This document shows positions 26,201 through 38,400 of a stretch of DNA of 64,000 nucleotides, one piece after another (position 1 is the first letter of the stretch; each line of letters starts with the position of its first letter). A program made the translations under genes and the position numbers. The notes beneath the pieces were generated by a model. The model saw only the letters and a list, made by a program, of their open reading frames with translations. It made no database searches and was not told the origin of the DNA. Source of the DNA: Apoderus coryli (lineage: Eukaryota > Arthropoda > Insecta > Coleoptera > Attelabidae); NCBI GenBank assembly GCA_911728435.2, contig OU452208.1:4712001-4776000 (forward strand). The letters are read 5' to 3'.

Positions 26201-26413
26201 CTCGAGTCGCAAATTTTTTCACAAAATTGACACACATAATTACTAACATAAAATATATATTTGTCAAAAAATTAAAAATAATTTGTAGACATCCATCAAC
26301 AAACAAAACATAAAATATAAGAATAATAATTAATACATACAGGTACATCGTCAAATAAATGAATCAATTAAGATACTTAAAGTAAATTAATTAAATAAAT
26401 ATTCTACAGTTCA

Positions 26414-26456
<43 letters not shown>

Positions 26457-29400
26457 AAGAAAAATGAAATAAACTAACTTGTACGAATCAAAAAAAATCT
26501 CGTGACACAAGCTGGATTTGAACCAACATCTCCCAGAGGGAGTTCGTACAAGTTAGTTTATTTCATTTTTCTTTGTATATATATATATATATACAAAACA
26601 CACAATACAAACTACTATCCAGTGTGTGAATCGCTCAAAAATTAATGCACATTAAAAAAGTCACCTACTGTATAAAAAGCTTTTTCTAACAAATACGTTT
26701 TTAGAGCTTTACGGAATCGAGGAAGGGAGGATAGCAATTTGATTTCCATTGGCAGATGGTTATGCATTTTTTTTTGCATTGTATAGGATCGAGCTTTTGA
26801 TTAATTCGGAGGATGGGGCTGGCAGATAAAGATCATGTTCGGCGTTTCTAAGCAGATAGTTATGGAATGGTCTTTCAGAGACATCTAACAGGTGTTTGCG
26901 GATTAAGCACACCGATTCCAATATGAATAAGGAAAGTAGTGTTAGTATTTTAAATTTTCTGAAGAAGTCCTGGCAATGGGCCCTATAGTGCAATCTCAGA
27001 GAGTATCGAATAGCTCTTTTTTGTAATCTAAAAATACGCCCAAATTGCGTTGCACAGCATGTACCACAGAATGGGAGCGCGTATCGAACATGGAATTCGA
27101 AGGGTGAAAAGTAGACTGTTATGGAAGTTGACAAGTTAAGTTCTTTGGAAACTGATCTTAACGCAAAATAGGCAGAGCTTAATTTTTTGATAACGCATCA
27201 ATGTGCAACTTCCACTTCAGGAAGCTGTCAACAACAAGGCCCAGAAACTTCACAGATGAAACGACGTCAATAGTGGAATTATTAAGTTCAAAAGACTGCA
27301 GCGCACCTTTATATGACACAGATTTTGTTTTCGCAGTGTTCAAGCACAACAGGTTAGAGTCACACCATGATTTAATGGTGATTAAGTCTTTGGATATGGT
27401 ATTATGAAGAGCTACACTATCCGGGCCGCACCAAGTGAAACTAGTATCATCAGCAAAGAGACATACTTTACCGCTGATGTCTAGGCACGTAATGTCGTTG
27501 ATAAATAGCAAAACTAAAATAGGACCCAACACCGAACCCTGTGGAACTCCACAATCCATCGGCCTGCAAGAAGATACAGCCGCATTGACCCCCACACACT
27601 GACTTCTGTTGCTAAGGTACGACTTAAAACATCCCAGTGGAACCCCCCGAATTCCGTAGTGCTGTATCTTGTTAATTAGGATGTTATGACTTACACAGTC
27701 GAATGCTTTGGAGAAATCACAGACAATTGATGCTGTAAAGTGGAGATTGTTCAAGTTGGAGTAAACATTCTTGAAGACGGAGCATCATTAGTGCTTTATA
27801 ACGGGTGGTGTTCAATTTCCACATTGAGTGGCGTGACTGACGATAGGTCAAAGTTTGATTACTGATCCGATTAAGATAAAACTTCGTATTTATACTTGTA
27901 GAAACTTTGAAACTATTGAGAAGAGATTTTTTTATTAATGGAGTGTTGTTGATCAACTTTTCTAATAAAATCGGTACCGCATGAATATTTGTGCGCGTTG
28001 GATAGTCCATTATTCGACAATCGCTCAAAAAAAGGCTTGTGTCGTTGGGTCAAAGGAACTATTGGTAAGATTCTATTGCGGTGGCTTCAAAAGATGTCAG
28101 ATCGTACCTAGCGACTATATCTATGCCCCAATCTAAACAGCAGTTGACAATAATATAGGCCTTTCAAGGTGAGCAAATATCCAATAAAGGTGTCGCGTTT
28201 CTTTGCAAGAGCGCAGAAGTTAATAGAAAAACCAGTCCTCGTAAGCCCGTTGCTTCTAATTCGTAGAGATTTTGGTTGTGAAGGCATGATGCTCCATTCA
28301 TAATGTAAAAAGAACTTTACAAAACAATAAACGAATTTAAACTTTTAATTTTTCAGTTGGAAGTGATTCTGGAGATGTGAATATCTTCCAACAATGTAGA
28401 TTATTGTTCTCACAACTGGGATGGGCTGGTTGGGAGCGACGACAACAATTGCATTTACTGAATAAGACTGAAAGACTTTTAAGAGAATTAAGGAATCTGG
28501 ATAATCAAAGTTGTCGGGAAACTCATAAGGTATGATTTTTTTGTTGTCCTTGATTTTTTGAAGACAATTTCAAAATTTCTTTATTCTTTAGTTCGCCGTC
28601 ATCTATGTGGCACCAGGACAAGAGGATAAAAACTCAATTCTATCGAATCCGGGCGGTAGTTTTGCGTATGAACAATTTCTTGCGGCATTGGCGTGGGAAA
28701 TTGAACTCGAATTACATACCGGTTTTCTTGGTGGTCTTCATCGACAAGGTACTAGCGGTATGACAGCGCCTTATGTAGCTACTAGTTTTCTGGAGGCAGT
28801 GTTTCATGTGGCTACTAGAATGCCGGGTGATACTCCTGAAGCCGTACTTAATAAGGTAGTTTTGTCTATAATTTATTTTAGGCTTATATTGGCTCTTGAG
28901 GGCCAGTTGTACGTTGTACTAACTACGATTGACTACAGTTTAGGCATAAACTAAGTTCAATGTACGCATCCCACTATTCTATACGAGGATTGTCTTTTTA
29001 GTTTTGCATATAGGGCTAGAAAAAAGAATTGACAGCTTTTTTGTTTTTCGAAGTATTTTCTATGAAAATTAATGTACTTTGTTATGAGTTTGAACCAACC
29101 CTGAAAGCAGTTACTTCATTCGTTGCTCTTCCTTTAGGGGTTCTAGTTAGGCGCACTATTCGCCGTTGTATCAGATTCAAACTATAGCCTATTCATAGCT
29201 TCTATATGTTTGGTGTGGTGCGAATAGATTAAAGCCCATTGTTTGGGTTGGGTTTCTCCACTATTTAAATTCTAAATTTTGACAATCTAAATAATCCTTT
29301 CGGAGTCACTGTGCGAATGAAGAAATCAAAATTCAATGACTCTTGTGTTAAAAAAAGTTGGATAAAACTTCAAATTCAAAAACTTATCTTCATGGAGTTC

Positions 29401-32400
29401 TAACGTTTCAGGAACAAATATGTTCCCGTTACAAACGTTAAATTGATTAGTTGACAAATGTCAATATGTGAACAACAATAATCACTTAAAATTACAGAAA
29501 AAATAGTGGTTTTTTGATCCTCTGATGACGGGAACAGATCGGTTCTCGAAACGTTAGGACTCCATAAAGATAAGTTTTTTAATTTACGTTCATTTCAGTT
29601 GATAGCTCAAATCTAGGGTTAGGGCAATAAAACACATGTATTTTCGTGTCCATAAGAGTAAATCCACGATTTATCACCACTGACAATGCTAAACATGGTA
29701 TTAGAATTTCCTACGTTAAATTGATTTAGAGTTTTTAAACACCAATAACTGCGGTATTCAATGGGAACTATGTTGTACACATAATTCTTCATGAAAAAAT
29801 TTTATGTCAACAAGATGTATGTGGCGACATCTAGTATCAAAGTTCACAAACGATGGCCGGACAAAAAGTAACAATGCCCTAATTCCCTAGCGGGAGGATT
29901 TATTTACGAATTGCTTGTTACATAATGTAACAATTATTGCTTGTTATACGAGGCATGTTTTTTAATCACAAATGTTTTGACTTCGTTATTGTCTTGAAGA
30001 CGCTGACCACCCAGGTGTTTCTTCAAGTGCAGGAACAAATGGTAGTCGCTGGGCGCCAGATCAGGGCTGTATGGAGGATGATCTAGAGTTTCCCATTTAA
30101 AAGATTTGATGAGATCTTTCGTCCGATTAGCCACATGTGGACGGGCATTGTCATGCAGCAAAACGATACCCTTACTCAACTTTCCACGTTTTTTGTTCTG
30201 GATTGCACGACGCAGATTGTTCAATGTCTCACAATAAGACGCTGCATTGATTGTCTCATTACGAGGCAGAAACTCCACTAGCAATACTCCTTTTCTGTCC
30301 CAAAAAACTGTGCACATGATTTTCCGGGCAGAAATTGTTTGCTTAAACTTCACTCTTTTGGGTGATGATGAATGTCGCCATTCCATGGATTGTTGTTTCG
30401 ATTCTGGTGTGACGTAGGCCACCCATGTTTCGTCACCAGTAACAATTTGGTCTAAAAAATCTTCACCTTCATTGTGGTACCGTTCAAGGAAAGTCAATGC
30501 ACTGCCTAAACGTTGGGTTTTGTACAAATCCGTCAACATTTTTGGAACCCAACGTGAACACAATTTCCGGTAATTCAAGTTCTCGGTCACAATGCGATAC
30601 AAAACACTACGAGAATATTGAGGAAAGCAGTCGCACATTGATGAAATTGTAAAGCGTCTGTTTTCTCTCACCTTTTCCTCCACTTTCTGCACCAAATCTT
30701 CATTAACGACCGAAGGACGCTCACTCCGTTCTTCATCATGCACATTTGTGCGGCCATCTTTAAATGCTCTCACCCATTTCCTTACCATTCCATCACTCAT
30801 AATGTTTTGTCCGTAAACTTCACAGATCTCACGATGAATATCGATCGGTTTTACGCCTTTAGCACTAAGAAATCGTATAACAGCCCGTACTTCACAATCG
30901 GCGGGACTCACGATTGTTGGAGGCATCTTAAGAGGGGAATCCGAAATGGTTACTTACAAAAATGTCCGATGGTGGCGCTAGTGAATCTCATTGTATTCCG
31001 AATCATTCATTTCTTAACTTAGAGTAATTTTATAGAATATTTTAATACATTCTTCTCCTCAATAGGTGTCGCCAAAAACTAATACATAGTGACCCTAAAA
31101 TGTCATATTTCTATTTTGCGTAAATTATTTTCACATTCTTTTTTGTGCTCGTATTCTTATACGTTTGATGCTTATCTTCGCGTAGACTAGTCATAGTTAT
31201 ATACTATACTATATACATAAAAAGGATGAATGTAAAAAAACTGGTTTTATTTGCGATAAATAGTCAAGATTTTTAAATATTTTCACAAATTGATGATTTT
31301 TGTGAAAACCGTAAAACATAGGTAAATGACACCTTAAAACGAATCCCAGTTATTTTTGAGGGACTATTAAAATACTCCCATACAGGGTGTTCTATTTAAA
31401 AAAAAACAGAACTATGATAATACATACTTATCTCTTCTTTGGACCGCCCTGTATGCTTGCAGTGTTTTTCAAAATGTATTAGGTTAGCCCTGTTGTTTTA
31501 GTTTGTCAGTTTCAAAACCATGAGACGCTTATTTCATGCATCAAAGAGTGTCTTTCCTAATAGTATACAATATGTCCAGAAACTAATGGACCAAGCGAAA
31601 GCCACAAATTCTAGAGGAGATTTCATGGCAATTCAACGCCAAACTTCTAATGCAAAATTGCTTCTGAAAGGAGTTATAGTTTTTAAAAGATGGCGGCTTA
31701 GCATAGGTTTTTTAAAGGTATCGCGAAAGCGCCGTTAGCCATTGGAGTGAAAGGTGAAAAAGATATTTCCCTAAATAGAAGCATTCGTTAGCCATACACT
31801 GCTGAATTAAATTGCGAACTTAGGCGTCTAAACGGGTATCAACGGACATTTTTAATAAAAAACTTCTTTTTCACTAACTTTTGGAGAATTCTGACAACAT
31901 TCTTAGGAAATATGAGGTATTCTTATCTCAATATGATAGAATGCTGCATTTTCGAGAAAAATTAAGTTTTAGTTTAATATGCGGTTTAACATAGTACCTA
32001 TCTATTTGATTTACGATTGGTACAGTGATTATTTTAACAGTAAAAATTTTAAAAATTAAGTAGGGTATTAGGTATTGTGAGTCTATACAGGGTGTCCCAA
32101 ATATAAGAAATGAACCATAGTTGTGTTTTTTTAAATGGAATGCCCTGTATATGAATATATTTTTGGATTCCCCGTTCAAAATAAACCTAACTTTCATTAA
32201 AGTACATCTCACCTAAACCTGACAGTTTTTTAAATATTTAAATTTTTATAAAAATATAGACATAATATGAAAGAACAAATTCACACCTATTTGTTTGTTC
32301 TTTTTAAGCCAGTCTGGGCTGATAAATATACCCACTCATCACTTGTTACGCCAAAAAAAAACCCGCAATACTAAATACAGGGTGTCCAATAATATAATTT

Positions 32401-35400
32401 ATATGAACGTAAAGTTTAATTCTAAATAAATTGTTTATTTCAAATGGAACACCCAGTATATGAGGTCAAAATTAGATGCATAAAGTAATTATCTGTCAAA
32501 TATTATAATACTTGGAAAATGCACATATTCATGATATTAGGGAAATTTGAAATTGAATCTCTTAGTTTCATGTAGACCACCATGTATTTGATGATGCAAA
32601 ATTTAAAGTTAAATTAAAGTTTTCTTATAGATATGTATACTTATCTTTAATTTTGCATGGAAGAGGCACACATATTGGCAATAAGAGAAAGAATTTTCAA
32701 AAATATAATATTTATCAAGTCAGCCATGAGAATTTGAGAAGATAGAATACATTTCTTTTAATTTGATATTTACTGTCGAATAGTCTGTTGAAAATTCTTA
32801 CTTAAGAGTTGAGAATTTTTCAGAAAACAGTTTTTTATCTGTGACATTTGATTTAATTCAATTCAAAAATGCGAACCTATTCCAAAGGAGAAAGAATAGA
32901 CATGATTTTTATCCTGGGAGAATGGTCCAAAAACGCTTTACTGGCATCGCGAGTTTACGCTCAAAGGCTCCTGGGGCAAAATCACCCCAAAAAAGCGGTC
33001 TTCGAGAGACTGTTAAGGCAGTTTAACGAAAGATACCACCCAAACACAGTGCAACTGCATCAAGAACTTTTCAATATTGATTTTAAATCGTGTTGAATTT
33101 TGTACATGGGCCAGGAACAAAATCATCGCAAATGAAAACTTTTTTAATAGAGGAGATGAAGAACCAAATAAATGAAGCGTTTAGAAGCGTTACACCAGGT
33201 TAAAGTTGTTGAAGGATTTAAGAAAAGGATTCATATGTGCCTAGAGTCCAATCATTTTGAACATTTATTATAAAATTGATCAGTTTTTATGAAGGTATAT
33301 CTTGTTATTTAATTTAAGTGAAAAATTTATTTATTTATTATGTTATTGTTTAAATTATGGTTTGTCAAATTCTCATGGCCGACATGACAAATATAATTTT
33401 AAAAAATTCTTCCTATTACTACCAATATGTGCTTTTTCCATACATTAAAAAAATATACATATCTATAAGAAAACCTCATAGTGATTAATAGATAATTAAT
33501 TTCATCATGATCAAATACAGGGTGGTCTACATGAAATTAACAGGTTCAATTAAAAATTCGCATAATATTATGAATATGTGCATTTTCCACGAAAACGTCA
33601 AGAGTTATCCATAGGAAAGTATTATATAATATTTGACAGAGAATTACTTTGTGCATCTAATTTTTACCTCATATACCGGGTGTTGCATTTGAAATACACA
33701 AGTTATTTAGAATTAAACTTTACGTTCATATAAGTTATATTATTGGACACCCTGTATTTAGTATTGGTGATTTTTTATATTTGGCGTAACAAGTGATGAG
33801 ATATTTATCAGCCTAGACTGGCTTAAAAAGAACAAACAAATAGGTGTGAATTTTTTCATTCAAATTATGTCTATATTTTTATTAAAACATAAATATTTAA
33901 AAAACTATCAGGTTTAGGTTAGATGTGCCTAAATGAAATTTAGGCTAATTTTGAACAGGGAATCTAAAAATTTATTCATATACAGGGCATTCCATTTAAA
34001 AAAATGCAACTATGGTTAATTTCTTATATTTGGGACACCCTGTATAGACTCACAATACCTAATACCCTACTTAATTTTTAAAATTTTTACTGTTAAAATA
34101 ATCACTGTACCAATCGTAAATCAAATAGATAGGTACTATGTTAAACCGCATATTAAACTAAAACTTAATTTTTCTCGAAAATGGTTAATTTCTTATATTT
34201 GGGACACCCTGTATAGACTCACAATATTTTTAAAATGTAGCCATAAATCATTTTTATCGAACCCACGAATAAAACTTTAAGGAAATTAAATAGTTTAACC
34301 ACAGTATTCCGTGTCGTATGGCGTGAATAACCCTGTATATACGTTCCAACTACCTAACTGGTGAAATTTGAACCGCTATTTAAACCCCCACCAAGGGTAT
34401 CTTATAATTTTATAATAACTACCAGTCGGGAGTTCTTGTAATCTCTCTATAGATCATAAAAAATCGGTTGTCACCCTAAAACTTTCCCGACTAGTTATAA
34501 TATAATCAAAAATATATGACCTACGTAACCAAACAGAATTTTAATAATTATTATAATTGTATTATTTCCACTAAACTAACGTAACAAACTAACTACTCGT
34601 ACTTTATTCCTTCTTGTATTTATCCTCTAACAGTAGGTATACCTACATAATATTACCATAGATGTTTATTTATTCTCTGATATTACTGTACATGGCTAAA
34701 GTTAATAATCCCTACTCCTAGTACATACGCATATACATAATATACTATACCACATACAACTAAATATTAATAATATAAGTACGACAAAACCATTAGATTT
34801 TTGTCTCACTGTGTATAAACAGCGCCATCTCTTCAATACTGTCCCAACTACGCATTATATGTTTGTTGCCTACATTTATAAAAAAATTATAAGAAAATGG
34901 CGGATATTTGAAGGGAAATATGAGGGATTTTTTTAAATATGGATATTGTCTAATACAGAAAGTTTTCACGTACAATTTTAATTACAAGTGATTGTTAAAT
35001 ATGTAAATAAGGTAATAAAGTAATATTATCATTATTAAATATTAGAATCATAGCACAAAATGAGGAAAAAGTTGCTGAGTTTGAACTCAATTTATTAAGT
35101 AATTATTTATTGTTGTAGCGTCAAAATAGCTTATTACCTAATCCAAACCTTAGTCTTTAAAACCCTATTAAAATTTTTGCTACGAGATACGTATTAGTGG
35201 AGATTTCCATCCACAAAAATATATCTGTAAATGTGAAAAAATTACCCATGTTTGAACTCAATTTATGAGTTAACTATTTAATCTTTCCGCTTGAAAATAC
35301 TTCATTACCTAATCCCATCTTTTGTCTTTAAAACCCTATGAAAATTTTTGCTAGCAGATACGTCTTAGTGGCGACTACCATGCGCAAAATTATGCCTGCA

Positions 35401-38400
35401 AAGCGAAATATGATGATTTTCTAACTCTGTTTTTGAACTAACTATCCAATATTTCAACTTCAAAATACTTCAATACCTAATCCCATCTTTACTCTTTAAC
35501 TCCCTGTAAAAAATTTATCATCTATTTTTGTCTATAATTTGATATTTTACCAGATTTATATCAACTGACAAGTTACATCAAATTATTATTTTTTAATCTC
35601 TATTCAACTACTACTACAGGATGATAATATCAACAAATACAAACAATGATTATAAAATTATAATTCATAATAAAAAATTCGACATTCTCCCCATCGTGCA
35701 AACTGTTTCAGTTTTCACCATCATCAACTGTTACATCTAATTTGCAAACTTTGGTGATAGGACGGCGATAAATACCAGAGGCTGTTTGAACTTCTATTAC
35801 TCTAACAATCCCATCTTTTCCTGGATAAACAGCCGTTATTCTACCTAATGGCCATTTATGTCTTGGAAATGTCGGGTCTATAACCACAACAACGTCATTT
35901 ACTTGAATGGATGAATTAGTGTCGATCCATTTACTTCTTTTTGTTAAAGTGGGTAAATATTCTTTAACCCACCTGGTCCAAAAACTGTCGACAATTTGTT
36001 GAGTCTTCTTCCACAACTTTCTAGGATTTACGTTCTCAAATTTTATTGGTAAAGAATCACGTTTATTTCCTAACAACAAATGATTAGGTGTTAAGCATTC
36101 TTTATCAGATGGATCTATTGAAACATACGTCAATGGTCTATTATTCACTACATTTTCAGCTTCTGCGAAAACAGTCTGTAGCACTTCTGCTCTAGGATTT
36201 TCTACTGTTAAAACATTCTGTAAAATTTTCTTCACTGACCCTATTAATCGCTCCCAACAACCTCCCATGTGTGGGGCTCCAGGTGGTAGAAAATGCCATT
36301 CTATCATGTGTTCCGAAAGTTTTGTTCCCATATTTTTGTTATCTATATTTTTCCAAAATGATTTTAGTTCTTCTGATGCACCTCGAAAATTTGTTCCATT
36401 GTCTGAATAAAGACATTTAATTTGACCTCTTCTTGCCATCATCCTACATATAGCCATGATTGTGCTGTCAGTTGTAAGCGAATGAACAATTTCCAAATGT
36501 ACTGCTCGAATCGCCATACAAGTAAATAGTGCTCCCCATCGTTTTTCTTTTCTTCGTCCAATAGTTATTGTCATGGGACCGAAAAGATCTAAACCACAGA
36601 AAGTAAATGGTGGCATATTAGGAGTAATCCTACTTAGTGGAAGTTGTCCCATTTGAGGTGGCACAGGTGTCACTTTTCTAATTTTACAAATTTGGCATGA
36701 TTTAAAACCATCTATAACTGCTGCTCTGCCTTTCAAAATCCAAAACTTCTGTCTTAAATTATTCAACACAGACTCTACGCCAACATGACAATTTTGTTCA
36801 TGATGATATAAAATTAATAATTTTGTCAATCTGTTTTTTGGATCTAAAATGATTGGCATTTTCACGTCGTTTTGTATCATATCACTCTGTCTTAAACGTC
36901 CGTTCATACGAATTATACCCTTCTCATCTAAAACTGGCATTAATTTGATTATTCTTGAATTTCTATCAACGTTTTTATTATTTTTTAATTGTATATATTC
37001 TTCTGGAAAACTTTCCTGCTGGCTAATTTTCAAAGAGTATAATTCAGCATCGTGATATTCATTGCACGTTATTTCTGGATAATATTCAATGTCATTGCCT
37101 CGTACCTTATGAAGTAATTTAAAATAATATTTAAAAACCCACGCTGTTGCTCTAACAAATCTTCTCCATTTTGAAAATCGATTGATATTTAGAATTATAT
37201 TAAAATTTTCTGTAGTGTAACCCATAAATAAAGGATCTCGTTTCATTTCTTCTTGATCGTCATTTTTTAGTTTGCAAATATCCAATTGCTTAGGCCAAAA
37301 TTCTTGTGAATATTTTAAGAACTTAGGTCCATGAAACCATTGTTCATTATTACATAAATTAATTGAATTTGCAAATCTCGTACATAAATCAGCGACATTC
37401 TGATCACCTGGAACGTATTTCCATTGTTCGAGTTTTGTTAGTTCCTGTATTTCACCAACTCGATGAGAAACAAATTGTTTATAATTTCTTCCATCCCCGT
37501 TAATCCAATGCAATACTGTTTTCGAATCTGACCATAAATAGGAATTATTGATATTAAGTCCCGATTCTTTTCTGATAGTAGTTAGAAGTCTACTACCCAT
37601 TACTGCAGCCTGCAATTCTAGCCTCGGTATAGATAGTGGTTTTAGAGGACATACTCTTGCTTTAGAAAAAATAAGGCAAACTTCAATTTGATCGTCTAAA
37701 ACTATTTGTAGATACGCTGCGCATGCAAAAGCTTCTTCGCTTGCATCACAAAAAATATGTAAATCTATAAACCTAGCACTTCCCAATGAGTAAAAATAAC
37801 ATCTAGGTATTTTTAAATCCTCAATGTGTTTTAGATCTTTTAACCAAATTAACCAATTTTGAAAAATTCGATCAGATATAATTTCGTCCCATGTAATTCC
37901 AGTTCTACAAATTTGTTGTAAAATAATTCGTCCACGTATAACTAAATTAGTTAGAAAACCAAGCGGATCAAAAATTGACATCACAAGCTTAAGAACTTCT
38001 CTTTTTGTTGGTACTTTCTGACCTGCTACTATGTCGTCTTGTACTTTGTGAAATTTTAGTCGAAATACAAAACAGTCGTTTGTAACATTCCATAGAACGC
38101 CTAATATTCTATTTGCTTCACATTTATTCAAATCTTTTTCCAAAGGAACATCAGATACATTATTCGTAATTAGTTTTGAATTAGAAATCCAACTTACAAC
38201 TTCGAATCCCCCCTCTCGATGAAGCCGTTTAACTTCATCTACTTTTAAATTTGCCTCTTGTTCAGTTTGACAACAATCCAAATAATCGTCAACATAAAAA
38301 TTTTTCTCAACATCTTCAACTAAATGAGGGAAATTCGGCGATTCTTTAGCATTAAGGTTTTTTACAAATTGAGCAGAACACGGAGAACATGTCGCTCCAA

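Larger units (their letters stand above)
31947..34183. mobile_element. Large foldback DNA transposon with DUF4817-like ORF
   Basis: Arms of about 800 bp (31947-32740 and 33365-34183) are imperfect inverted copies with indels, around a 620 bp centre. The centre encodes a 75 codon frame (32869-33096) resembling the N-terminal helix-turn-helix DUF4817 of IS630/mariner-type transposases. No catalytic DDE part is present, so it would need a helper. Each arm contains two very short TACAGGG-bounded units. Sits in RalGAP alpha intron 17. Confidence 0.8.
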
